From assembly GCA_031841125.1 (NCBI GenBank), contig CM063112.1, positions 23,090,603 to 23,154,602 of the forward strand: DNA of 64,000 bases. The letters are read 5' to 3'. The notes under the pieces were generated by a model, which was not told where the DNA came from, made no database searches, and worked only from the letters and a program-made list of their open reading frames with translations. This document shows, piece after piece, positions 38,697-49,399 of the stretch. How positions within the stretch are numbered: the first letter of the stretch is position 1; every line of letters begins with the position of its first letter. The DNA is from Acanthococcus lagerstroemiae. Taxonomy: Eukaryota; Arthropoda; Insecta; Hemiptera; Eriococcidae. The translations under genes were made by a program, and so were the position numbers.

Positions 38697-41536
38697 TATG
38701 AAATCTCCAGAATAACAGAGCTCCCACAGAGTATGGTAGAGGGATAGCATCCGTCCAACCTATGACATAAATGTTGTATGTAAAATTGAAACTAGACATG
38801 TAGGTATAGATTAGCCGGAAGGGGGGACATCTACAGTATACAATGATGGTAACATGAGAAGAAAATCTTCATTACTAACCAGTACCGCTGACTTTTGATG
38901 AAACAAATTTGAAAACAAATTGTATTTACACTGGAATAATGACAACATTATATGGCTGCGATACTAAGCGCAGAATATAGATTTAACATTGCTCTTTCTG
39001 GCAAGACAAAAGTCGCTGTGGCTTCATAAAGCCAGCCACCAGAGCGTGTGATAGTTGAAAAGAGTTTTTAAAGTTACCCCTTAATTGCAAGTAATACTTA
39101 AAAAACAGATATCATCGAAAAAGCGTTCCAGTGGATCAGCAGTCAGGTCTAGTAAATCTTCAGAAATGCTATCGTTGAATTAAAGCAATGACAGTGATTT
39201 GACTGGATATAGATTCGAGGAAAAATAAAGCAAATAATCAAAAATAAATAAATAAGGTCCGAAAGGGAGTAGGGGAGACTATGTACAAAACTTAAAAACC
39301 CATGGAAATGATTAGGTATACCACATACCGTTCTTCAAGGACGATGGGTTTGATTAGGAAATTTGACAAGTCCAGAACTTTCACAGGAGAAATTCCAAAA
39401 ACTACTAAGTACTGGTTCTTGGTGTTGAGATCGTGGAAACGTTTCCATGTATCAGTGACTGGTCCAACAGATCCTCTGTGATCGATTAATCAGGAGCTGC
39501 AAAAATAATTTTACAGTATCAAAATTTGGGGGAAATATGGGAATACCAATAAAATGATTCTTACTTTTTGCAAATCACATCTTCAACTTCGGCCGTGAGA
39601 ATCCTTGATGGTTGGTGGAGCATATAGCGATGCATGCCTGCCAAAGTGGCTCCCCAGACACCACACAACTAGTCCCAACAACTACCCTTTCAAGTATCAC
39701 ATCAGAAACTAGAGTGAATGTATCTAGGGAAGCATATGACAACACACGCATACCAAAGTGCGTACAACTAGAATTGTGGGTATTTGTTGTATTTTCATAT
39801 ACTTTTTATTCGCATCCGTTATCTCTTTTTGGCCTTTTACTTTCATTTGATCTTCCTTGTTATACAAATTGTCAAATTTTGTATCGTTTCTCATCTTCAG
39901 CTCCTTCCTTGAGAATCCTAAGTGTTTAGTGAAGCGCCTGGCGATGCACGCCCGCCAAAGAGGCTCCCCAGACACAGCCTCACTAGTCCTAAAAACTACC
40001 CTTTCGAGTATAATATCAGAAACCAGAGGGATGTGTTTGGGGAAGCGTATGACAATGCACGCATACCAAAGTGCCTCCCAACACAACTAGAATTGTGGGT
40101 ATCTATTATGTTTCCATAATATATGTTTATTTCACATCCTTTATCTTCCTTGCTGTACAAATTGTAAAATTTTGTATCTTTTCTCATCTTCAGCTCCTTC
40201 CTTGAGAATCCTAGGTGTTTAGTGAAGCGCCTGGCGATGCACGCCCGCCAAAGAGGCTCCCCAGACACAGCCTCACTAGTCCTAAAAGCTACCCTTTCGA
40301 GTATAATATCAGAAACTAGAGGGATGTGTTTGGGGAAGCATATGACAATGCACGCATACCAAAGTGCCTCCCAACACAACTAGGATTGTGGGTATCTATT
40401 GTGTTTCCATAATATATTATTCTTTCACATCCTTTATCTTCCTTGCTGTACAAATTGTAGAATTTTGTATCTTTTCTCATCTTCAGCTCCCTCTTTGAGA
40501 ATCCTAGGTGTTTAATGAAGCGCCTGGCGATGCACGCCCGCCAAAGAGGCCCCCCAGACACAGCCTCACTAGTCCTAAAAACTACCCTTCCGAGTATAAT
40601 ATCAGAAACCAGAGGGATGTGTTTGGGGAAGCGTATGACAATGCACGCATACCAAAGTGCCTCCCAACACAACTAGGATTGTGGGTCTCTATTGTGTTTC
40701 CATAATATATTTTTATTTCACATCCTTTATCTTCCTTGCTGTACAAATTGTAAAATATTGTATCTTTTCTCATCTTCAGCTCCTTCCTTGAGAATCCCAG
40801 GTGTTTAGTGAAGCGCCTGGCGATGCACGCCCGCCAAAGAGGCTCCCCAGACACAGCCTCACTAGTCCTAAAAAATACCCTTTCGAGTATAATATCAGAA
40901 ACCAGAGGGATGTGTTTGGGGAAGCGTATGACAATGCACGCATACCAAAGTGCCTCCCAAGACAACTAGGATTGTGGGTACTTTTTCTCTTTCTGTATCC
41001 TGTATTTTCACATCCTTTATAGCTATTTATACTTTTTTCTTTTCATTATCAATAGTATTTGTTATCCACTCTTCTTGTTTGTTTTTCATTATTAATTTTG
41101 TCCCAATGTTTTATTCTTACTTTCCTTTTTATATAATCTTTGTACCTCTTTTTCAACATCGATTTGATCTTATTATTTCCTCACTTTTTATCTCTAATGG
41201 GAACATGCAAGATGGAGTATAAACGGTAAACACATGCAGCGAACATGCAAAAATAATTATAACGATCAATGAAATATGGAAGCAACTAAATACTATGTCA
41301 AATTATAGGCACCAAAAAATCATTTAAATAGTAAACTTCAACATGCAGTATTGACATGACTCACTAGACAGGTGCAAAATCAACGCTCCATCACAGCATG
41401 ATGAATCCAAGCATTCAATTCAAAATGCACAAGACTTGGTCGAATCCGCAAGTGCATACAACTTGTAGGAACATCACTGGCACGATGTAGGTATCCGTCC
41501 TTGATAATCACTGAATTCTATCTGATGGCAACGAAA
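38697..41536 (-). repeat. Macro-unit U14 (2840 bp, 4 A subrepeats)
   Basis: Exon B is at 39329-39496, A1 starts near 39612, and A copies begin at 39922, 40215, 40508 and 40801. The unit follows U12 closely up to about 40.2 kb (offset 5972) and then diverges, with private changes GGTGTTTAATGAAGC (40507) and AAAAATACCC (40870). The T module returns to the GACAGG, CACTGGCACG form. TATAAATAG is at 41023-41031. Confidence 0.92.
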
Positions 41537-44128
41537 TATGAAATCTCCAGAATAACAGAGCTCCCACAGAGTATGGTAGAAGGATAGCATCCGTCCAACC
41601 TGTGACATAAATGTTGTATGTAAAATTGAAACTAGACATGTAGGTATAGATTAGCTGGAAGGGGCGATATCTACAGTATACAATGATGGTAACATGAGAA
41701 GAAAATCTTCATTACTAACCAGTAGCGCTGACTTTTGATGAAACAAATTTGAAAACAAATTGCTGTGATGAAACAAAAAGTTTTAAAAATAAAAGGCGTT
41801 TTTAAATTATTTACACTGGAATAATGACAACATTATATGGCTGCGATACTACGCGCAGAATATAGATTTAACATTGCTCTTTCTGGCAAGACAAAAGTCG
41901 CTGTGGCTTCATAAATCCAGCCACCAGAGCGTGTGATAGTTGAAAAGAGTTTTTAAAGTTATCCCTTAATTGCAAGTAATACTTAAAAAACAGATATCAT
42001 CGAAAAAGCGTTCCAGTGGATGAGCAGTCAGGTCTAGTAAATCTTCAGAAATGCTATCGTTGAATTAAAGCAATGACAGTGATTTGACTGGATATAGATT
42101 CGAGGAAAAATAAAGCAAATAATCAAAAATGAATAAATAAGGTCCGAAAGGGAGTACGGGAGACTATGTACAAAACTTTAAAACCCATGGAAATGATTAG
42201 GTATACCACATACCGTTCTTCAAGGACGATGGGTTTGATTAGGAAATTTGACAAGTCCAGAACTTTCGCAGGAGAAATTCCAAAAACTACTAAGTACTGG
42301 TTCTTGGTGTTGAGATCGTGGAAACGTTTCCATGTATCAGTGACTGGTCCAACAGATCCTCTGTGATCGATTAATCAGGAGCTGCAAAAATAATTTTACA
42401 GTATCAAAATTTTGGGGAAATATGGGAATACCAATAAAATGATTCTTACTTTTTGCAAATCACATCTTCAACTTCGGCCCTGAGAATCCTTAATGGTTGG
42501 TGGAGCATATAGCGATGCATGCCTGCCAAAGTGGCTCCCCAGACACCACACAACTAGTCCCGACAACTACCCTTTCAAGTATCACATCAGAAACTAGAGT
42601 GAATGTATCTAGGGAAGCATATGACAACACACGCATACCAAAGTGCGTACAACTAGAATTGTGGGTATTTGTTGTATTTTCATATACTTTTTATTCGCAT
42701 CCGTTATCTCTTTTTGGCCTTTTACTTTCATTTGATCTTCCTTGTTATACAAATTGTCAAATTTTGTATCGTTTCTCATCTTCAGCTCCTTCCTTGAGAA
42801 TCCTAAGTGTTTAATGAAGCGCCTGGCGATGCACGCCCGCCAAAGAGGCTCCCCAGACACAGCCTCACTAGTCCTAAAAACTACCCTTTCGAGTATAATA
42901 TCAGAAACCAGAGGAATGTGTTTGGGGAAGCGTATGACAATGCTCGCATACCAAAGTGCCTCCCAACACAACTAGGATTGTGGGTCTCTATTGTGTTTCT
43001 ATAATATATTTTTCTTTCACATCCTCTATCTTCCTTGCTGTACAAATTGTAAAATTTTGTATCTTTTCTCATCTTCAGCTCCTTCCTTGAGAATCCTAGG
43101 TGTTTAGTGAAGCGCCTGGCGATGCACGCCCGCCAAAGAGGCTCCCCAGACGCAGCCTCACTAGTCTTAAAAACTACCCTTTCGAATATAATATCAGAAA
43201 CCAGAGGGATGTGTTTGGGGAAGCGTATGACAAAGCACGCATACCAGAGTGCCTCCCAACACAACTAGGATTGTGGGTATCTATTGTGTTTCCATAATAT
43301 ATTATTCTTTCACATCCTTTATCTTCTTCGCTGTACAAATTGTAGAATTTTGTATCTTTTCTCATCTTCAGCTTCCTCTTTGAGAATCCTAGGTGTTTAG
43401 TGAAGCGCCTGGAGATGCACGCCCGCCAAAGAGGCCCCCCAGACACAGCCTCACTAGTCCTAAAAACTACCCTTTCGAGTATAATATCAGAAACCAGAGG
43501 GATGTGTTTGGGGAAGCGTACGACAATGCACGCATACCAAAGTGCCTCCCAAGACAACTAGGATTGTGGGTACTTTATCTCTTTCTGTATCCTGTATTTT
43601 CACATCCTTTACAGCTATTTATACTTTTTCCTTTTCATTATTAATAGTATTTGTTATCCACTCCTCTTGTTTGTTTTTCATTATTAATTTTGTCCCAATG
43701 TTTTATTCTTACTTTCCTTTTTATATAATCTTTATACCTCTTTTTCAACATCGATTTGATCTTATTATTTCCTCACTTTTTATCTCTAATGGGAACATGC
43801 AAGATGGAGTATAAACAGTAAACACATGCAGCGAACATGCAAAAATAATTATAACGATCAATGAAATATGGAAGCAACTAAATACTATATCAAATTATAG
43901 GCACCAAAAAATCATTTAAATAGTGAACTTCAACATGCAGTATTAACATGACTCACTATATAGGTGCAAAATCAACGCTCCATCACAGCATGATGAATCC
44001 AAGCATTCAATTCAAAATGCACAAGACTTAGTCGAATCCGCAAGTGCATACAACTTATAGGAACATCACTGGCACGATGTAGGTATCCGTCCTTGATAAT
44101 CACTGAATTCTATCTGATGGCAACGAAA
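41537..44128 (-). repeat. Macro-unit U15 (2592 bp, 3 A subrepeats)
   Basis: Exon B is at 42214-42381 (one change, CTTTCGCAGG), A1 starts near 42497, and A copies begin at 42807, 43100 and 43393. The spacer is full length. Private substitutions are more frequent than in the core units (CAATGCTCGCATACC, CAAAGCACGCATACC, GCCTGGAGATG). This fits weaker homogenisation near the array edge. TATAAATAG is at 43615-43623. Confidence 0.92.
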
Positions 44129-46550
44129 TATGAAATCTCCAGAATAACAGAGCTCCCACAGAGTATGGTAGAGGGATAGCATCCGTCCAACCTGTGACAT
44201 AAATGTTGTATGTAAAATTGAAACTAGACATGTAGGTATAGATTAGCCGGAAGGGGCGATATCTACAGTATACAATGATGGTAACATGAGAAGAAAATCT
44301 TCATTACTAACTAGTAGCGCTGACTTTTGATGAAACAAATTTGAAAACAAATTGCTGTGATGAAACAAAAAGTTTTAAAAATAAAAGGCCTTTTTAAATT
44401 ATTTACACTGGAATAATGACAACATTATATGGCTGCGATACTAAGCGCAGAATATAGATTTAACATTGCTCTTTCTAGCAAGACAAAAGTCGCTGTAGCT
44501 TCATAAATCCAGCCACCAGAGCGTGTGATAGTTGAAAAGAGTTTTCAAAGTTACCCCTTAATTGCCAGTAGTACTTAAAAAACAAATATCATCGAAAAAG
44601 CGTTCCAGTGGATCAACAATTAGGTCTAGTAAATCTTCAGAAATGCTATCGTTGAATTAAAGCAATGACAGTAATTTGACTGGATGAAGATTCGAGGAAA
44701 AATAGAGCAAATAATCAAAAATAAATAAATAAGGTCCGAAAGGGGGTAGGTGAGACTATGTACAAAACTTACAAACCCATGGAAATGATTAGGTATACCA
44801 CATACCGTTCTTCAAGGACGATGGGTTTGATTAGGAAATTTGACAAGTCCAGAACTTTCACAGGAGAAATTCCAAAAACTACTAAGTACTGGTTCTCGGT
44901 GTTGAGATCGTGGAAACGTTTCCATATATCAGTGACTGGTCCAACAGATCCTCTATGATCGATTAATCAGGAGCTGCAAAAATAATTTTACAGTATCAAA
45001 ATTTGGGGGAAATATGGGAATACCAATAAAATGATTCTTACTTTTTGCAAATCACATCTTCAACTTCTGCCTTGAGAATCCTTGATGGTTGGTGGAGCAT
45101 ATAGCGATGCATGCCTGCCAAAGTGGCTCCCCAGACACCACACAACTAGTCCGGACAACTACCCTTTCGAGTATCACATCAGAAACTAGAGTGAATGTAT
45201 CTAGGGAAGCGTATGACAATACACACATACCAAAGTGCGTACAACTAGAATTGTGGGTATTTGTTGTATTTTCATATACTTTTTATTCGCATCCTTTATC
45301 TCTTTTTGGCCCTTTACTTTCATTTGATCTTCCTTGTTATACAAATTGTCAAATTTTGTATCTTTTCTCATCTTCAGCTCCTTCCTTGAGAATCCTAGGT
45401 GTTTAGTGAAGCACCTGGCGATGCACGCCCGCCAAAGAGGCTCCCCAGACACAGCGTCACTAGTCCTAAAAACTACCCTTTCGAGTATAATATCAGAAAC
45501 CAGAGGGATGTGTTTGGGGAAGCGTATGACAATGCACGCATACCAAAGGGCCTCCCAACACAACTAGGATTGTGGGTCTCTATTGTGTTTCCATAATATA
45601 TTTTTCTTTCACATCCTTTATCTTCCTTGCTGTACAAATTGTAAAATTTTGTATCTTTTCTCATCTTCAGCTCCTTCCTTGAGAATCCTAGGTGTTTAGT
45701 GAAGCGCCTGGCGATGCACGCCCGCCAAAGAGGCTCCCCAGACACAGCCTCACTAGTCCTAAAAACTACCCTTTCGAGTATAATATCAGAAACCAGAGGG
45801 ATGTGTTTGGGGAAGCGTATGACAATGCACGCATACCAAAGTGCCTCCCAACACAACTAGGATTGTGGGTATATATTGTGTTTCCATAATATATTTTTCT
45901 TTCACATCTGTTATCTCTCTTCGGCCTTTTATCTTCTTTGCTGTACTAATTGTAAAATGTTGATCTTTTCTCATCTTCAGCTCCTTCCTTGAGAATCCTA
46001 GGTGTTTAGGGAAGCGCCTGGCGATGCACACCCGCCAAGGAGGCTCCCCAGATACAGCGTCACTAGTCCAAAAAACTACCCTTTCGAGTATAATATCAGA
46101 AACCAGAGGGATGTGTTTGGGGGAGCATGTGACAATGCACACGAACCATAGTGCCTCCCCAAACTACTAGAATTTTGTGTATTATCCCTCTTTCTTTATC
46201 CCTTTCTTTCGCGTCCTTTATTATTACCTCACTTCTTATGATAACAGTCAAATGAAAGGCAACACGCATAATGGAGCATGACCAGAAACCACATGCAGCA
46301 AACATGCATAGATATGAGAACAATCGAATAAGGACGCAACAAAATGATAATAAGCAACAAGTAATCATTTGAATAGCGAACTTAAACATGCAATATAGAC
46401 ATGACTCACTATACAGATGCAAAATCAACAATCCATCACAACTTGACAAATCCCACCATCTAATCCGAAATGGACACGACTTGATCGAATCTGCAAATAC
46501 ACACGACTTGAACGAACATTGAAACATCACCAGCATGATCGCTGTGGCCG
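44129..46550 (-). repeat. Macro-unit U16 (partial, 3 A subrepeats, diverged edge)
   Basis: Exon B is at 44806-44973, A1 starts near 45089, and A copies begin at 45399, 45692 and about 46002. The unit is the most diverged of the sixteen. Its last A copy is preceded by the long ancestral-type linker (TGTTATCTCTCTTCGGCC near 45910). After it the TATA-containing block is unrecognisable, and a strongly diverged T module follows at about 46.2-46.54 kb. Increasing divergence toward this end marks the edge of the homogenised array. Confidence 0.88.
46096..46536 (-). pseudogene. Diverged T module fused to half an A module, open for 146 codons
   Basis: The minus-strand frame is open over 441 nt and contains LILHLYSESCLYCMFKF, which matches LILHLYSESCQYCMLKF of the array T modules. 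The protein would then run into an A-type tail (PQTHPSGF). The middle is rich in Cys, Leu and Phe. Agreement of the T segment at protein level despite diverged DNA suggests the module was once translated or transcribed in this sense. No homologous family was recognised and no reliable start or signal peptide can be claimed. Confidence 0.35.
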
Positions 46551-46595
46551 ATACTCCCTGTGAACGGAAGAAGACAAAACTTTTGTATCACATAC

Positions 46596-46840
46596 CGTTA
46601 TTCAGCGACGAAGCAATCATTCAATTAGGAGCTGTAAAAATAATTTTGCAGTATCAAAATTCGGGGGAAATATACAAAAGCTAATAAAGATTCCTACTTT
46701 TTTTGTTATCACATCGTCGACTTCTGCCTTGAGAATCCTAGGTGTTTGGTGGAGCATATGGCGATGCATACCTGCCAAAGTGGCTCTCCAGACACCGCAC
46801 CACTAGTCCGGGAAACTACTCCGAGTAACTGGACATCTAG
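46596..46840 (-). pseudogene. A1-type exon, 66-nt intron and truncated B exon (copy 1)
   Basis: The A1-type exon ends at 46698. One frame reads AGMHRHMLHQTPRILKAEV up to a GTAGGAATC donor, with an intron at 46632-46697 and a TTTTTACAG acceptor. The following B exon is cut to 36 nt (46596-46631), keeping only its first bases and the TGAATAACG/GTATGT donor end. Its frame meets TGA at once. The exon interior was deleted while both splice ends survived. Confidence 0.5.
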
Positions 46841-46844
46841 AACA

Positions 46845-47214
46845 TACCGAAATTATATCTAGAGGGCCGAATTTTTAGTTCATTTTTCTCATAATGCGAG
46901 CATGTATCTGTCCAATGAAGTAGCGTACAATAGTTTTCATGGGTGACTTTACTGCGACCATCTACACTGTGACTGTTTATTTAGTGATTTTGTTAATTTT
47001 CCCTTTCGAAAAATGGCTGTCCGACGAAGTAGCGTACTATAAGTTTCTACCTTAAAATCTGAATTTCTAGGATCCAAATTTGCGTTGATGGATGATAAAA
47101 AGTCTATGTTTAAAAGAGTGACTTCATAATGCAACTGGAGTTTTGTTGAAACGACAAGTTCTTGCTAAGAGTAACGCTTTCGAAAATTTTGAAAAAACTG
47201 TTAATGAATTTCAA
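46845..47214. other. Copy-1-specific segment, about 370 bp, no gene
   Basis: This segment is absent from copy 2, where flanking sequence joins near 51582-51595. It contains two related stretches (GAAGTAGCGTACAATAG and GAAGTAGCGTACTATAAG). It also has the phrase GTTTTCATGGGTGACT, which recurs in the right-hand units. A 61-codon minus-strand frame at 46949-47134 has no supporting signal. Either an insertion here or a deletion in copy 2 would explain it. Confidence 0.55.
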
Positions 47215-47429
47215 TAAGGTCATCTATTACCCTAAGTGTGTATGGGAAAGGCAAAAAGAAACTAGTAGAAGATAGACGGAATATTGTTAAAAGAAAGATA
47301 CTAACCAACAAATAAAATTTTTTTCTTTTTCATTTTCAGAGTTTTCCCCATTTCGCATAAAAGCCCTCTCTTCAATGTCTGCGTCCTTCCAACTGTTCCC
47401 TAATTAAATAAATTGACGAAAAACTGTCT

Positions 47430-47885
47430 ACACATAGAACTCTATGGAGTGAGCTATGCTTGGTCTCAAGCTGAAGACAGCTCAAATTAGGAAAAATTGA
47501 ACAAAAATTAGAAATTCAACAAAAATATTTTACATGTACAGGCTAAAATGAGACTGGGCTGGACATCATGTATGTGGACTGAGATCAACAATGGACTCAA
47601 AAAAAAGAATTTCTGATGTCTTATGGCTTCCGCGGATGTACAAAAAATGAACTTTTCCTCAGAACGGCAGCTAACCGGAGTGAATGGGCCAGGTTAAGGA
47701 TAACAGGGCTTTGCTCGTACTACAACCACTTTATAATAACCCCTACCCAGTATCGCGGGAAATAGTGACTCAGAATTGGACTTTCGCCGATACCCCCTGC
47801 TACCATACATTTTCTCAAAAGAACGATAACACTCACATACTTACTAACAAACTGAACCCACGAAAATCGAGACTATACTACATGC
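47430..47885. other. Copy-1-specific segment without recognisable gene
   Basis: This is the proximal part of the 743-bp segment missing from copy 2 (junction at 51800/51801). I see no splice-bounded exon, no repeat shared with the arrays and no convincing frame. The 79-codon plus-strand frame at 47684-47923 overlaps a better minus-strand exon and is treated as chance. Confidence 0.5.
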
Positions 47886-48452
47886 CGCGCTTTCCACGTT
47901 ACGATGAATTTCAGGAAATTTGAAGAGTCCACAACTTTCGTGTGGGAGAATCAACTCTTCTGGTATTCTGTGTTTGCAAAGAAGCCCCTTCAGGACGGCA
48001 ACGGGGAAGTCTAGTGGAGGTAGTCGTTCAGCTAGAACCTGAAAAAATAATTTTAGAGGGATAGGTGAAACGAGATATAAAACTTCCAATCCCGTGAAAA
48101 TCCAAATGATACCAAATATCATTGTCCACAAGATTCGACAGATCCAAAACTTCCATTGAGAAAATTCGAAACGGCTGATGTTTATTGTTTGCATCGAAGA
48201 AGCGTTTCCACGAATCAGAACGGTCTGGTCTAGTAGATCTTCGAAGGTATACGATCGTTCAGCCGAAATCTGAAAATTTTGCAGTATCAAAATTCGGAAA
48301 GAAAACACGAATGCTAATAAATTACTCATGAAGGTAACTAAGAAGTAAGCCAAAGAAATATTGCCCCCCCCCCCGTTTCTTTTGTAATAAACCTGAAGCT
48401 CGAAATTATGGCCATTGCACGACATTTGAAGATAGGATTGTTCTGCCAACAT
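47844..48452 (-). CDS. Longest open frame in the window: three exon-type modules in one 202-codon frame
   Basis: The frame opens with a true ATG at 48452 directly after a CAAAATTATTTTTTCAG acceptor. It contains three repeats of one opening motif: MLAEQSYLQ (48452), ISAERSYTFEDLLDQ (48269) and VLAERLPPLDFP (48038). Each follows an acceptor-like CAG. Possible introns (48270-48392, 123 nt; about 48039-48112, 74 nt) contain no stop, and the motif spacing is a multiple of three. A retained-intron protein and spliced forms are therefore both conceivable. The last module is open for all 51 codons to a GC-type donor at 47886. Family and function are unknown. The exon at 48113-48269 is 157 nt, which does not splice in phase to the next module, so the gene model is uncertain. 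Confidence 0.35.
   Translation of the reverse strand: MLAEQSYLQMSCNGHNFELQVYYKRNGGGGNISLAYFLVTFMSNLLAFVFSFRILILQNFQISAERSYTFEDLLDQTVLIRGNASSMQTINISRFEFSQWKFWICRILWTMIFGIIWIFTGLEVLYLVSPIPLKLFFQVLAERLPPLDFPVAVLKGLLCKHRIPEELILPHESCGLFKFPEIHRNVESAACSIVSIFVGSVC
48360..48376. repeat. Poly-C run (11 C) beside exon donor
   Basis: A run of C on the plus strand (G on the minus strand) lies just downstream of the CAG/GTTTATTA donor of the exon at 48393-48452. Comparable runs occur at about 48574-48590, 50161-50175, 50654-50666, 51995-52005, 53901-53917 and 54306-54317. Most sit in matching places of the two segmental copies. They are length-unstable by nature and may be miscounted in the assembly. Confidence 0.8.
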
Positions 48453-48639
48453 CTGAAAAAATAATTTTGCAGTATCAAAATTCGGGAAGAAAAAATATGA
48501 ATGCTAAAAAATGAAAATGACTCGTGATGATAACTAATAAAGAAGCCAAATAAAATTTCTCCGCATGTCCCCCTCCCCCCCCTCTTTCTTCTATAATAAA
48601 CCTGAAGCTCGAAATACAATATGGTTGCACGACAAGGAA

Positions 48640-49195
48640 TACTGCGACTGGATCACGAGATAGATAAGGAACCTACTGGAATCTTCCCAGGACTTTCTAC
48701 CGGTATGAGACTTTCCGCCAGTAGATCACTGGAATCGTCCCACTACAGGACTTTCAACCAGTGATTGCTACTGGCACCAGTAGCCTGCTGAAATCATCCT
48801 ACCATAGGTTGTTTGCCAACAGTTGACACTACTGGAATCATCTCAAGACCGAAGGATCCTAACTAGTTCAACCTGAAAACAACCCCCAAATGGCCTACGA
48901 TGAAGGAACCGATTGGATCGTAACCGGAATCGTCCTACGAGACTTTCTGCCAGTAGCTTGTTGGAATCATCCCATTACAGGACTTTCGACCAACAGTGGT
49001 AGCTACTGGAATCGTCCCAGGACTTTCCACCGGTATGAGACTTTCCGCCAGTAGCTTACTGGAATCGTCCCATTACAGGACTTTCAACCAGTGATTGCTA
49101 CTGGCACCAGTAGCCTGCTGAAATCATCCTAGGATGTTTACCAACAGTTGATACTACTGGAATCATCTCAAGATCCAAGGATCCTGACTGGTATC
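48640..49195. repeat. Imperfect minisatellite (copy 1)
   Basis: Short words recur many times with variable spacing: ACTGGAATCGTCCCA or ACTGGAATCATC, AGGACTTTC followed by ACC, and GCCAGTAG or ACCAGTG. A block from about 48646-48830 is repeated at about 49003-49160. The sequence continues into a degraded D-type module. In the right block a single ACTGGTATCATCCTA plus GGAATCATCTCAGG pair sits inside exon D. The minisatellite therefore probably arose by local amplification within a D-type exon. Confidence 0.75.
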
Positions 49196-49398
49196 ATCCT
49201 ATACTGTAACCTAAATAGAACCCCCCAAATCGCCCGCGTACAACAACCTATTTCTCCAAGTAATGCAAATGAATCCGAAGCTGAAAAATCACTGTAGAGT
49301 GCCCCAGCATCATTAAGAAGTTTAAAATAAAAAATAATTTTCTTATCGAAAAAATTATGATAACTCATTCGATTGCGACCGCTCGTGTCCCTTGCCAC
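49168..49398 (-). pseudogene. Degraded D-type module (copy 1)
   Basis: On the minus strand, GTGATTTTTCAG is followed by CTTCGGATTCATTTGCATTA. This is the same acceptor and exon start as the intact D exons at 62477-62708 and 63328-63559. A frame gives AIWGVLFRLQYRMIPV, related to LGVVFRPTGYRMILV of the intact copies, and then stops. It marks the D module's presence in the middle block. The second segmental copy has the same relic near 52.83-52.93 kb. Confidence 0.5.
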
Positions 49399-49399
49399 T

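Larger units (their letters stand above)
1..46550 (-). repeat. Hierarchical tandem array of 16 gene-like cassettes (U1-U16)
   Basis: Sixteen head-to-tail macro-units cover this stretch. I phased them on the recurring word TATGAAATCTCCAGAATAAC, which begins at 1, 2593, 5493, 8085, 12726, 15553, 18416, 21272, 24112, 26996, 29840, 32725, 35565, 38697, 41537 and 44129. Most length differences are whole multiples of a 293-bp internal subrepeat: U4 is seven subrepeats longer than U1. On the minus strand each unit reads T module, TATA-like box, A subrepeats, A1, short intron, exon B, C remnant, spacer. Units are nearly identical by eye, so the expansion or homogenisation is recent. No open frame spans a unit. 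The array is satellite-like in organisation but carries exon and splice-site signatures, so it is better seen as an amplified gene-derived cassette. Confidence 0.97.

Noticed and set aside
1..46000. CRISPR array
   Set aside because: Repeats are 293 bp and longer with no unique spacers, and the context is eukaryotic.
1..46000. rDNA or histone-type functional tandem array
   Set aside because: No rRNA-like or histone-like segments are recognisable in any unit.
47684..47923. Plus-strand 79-codon frame as a gene
   Set aside because: It overlaps a minus-strand exon with acceptor, donor and family motif; no independent support.
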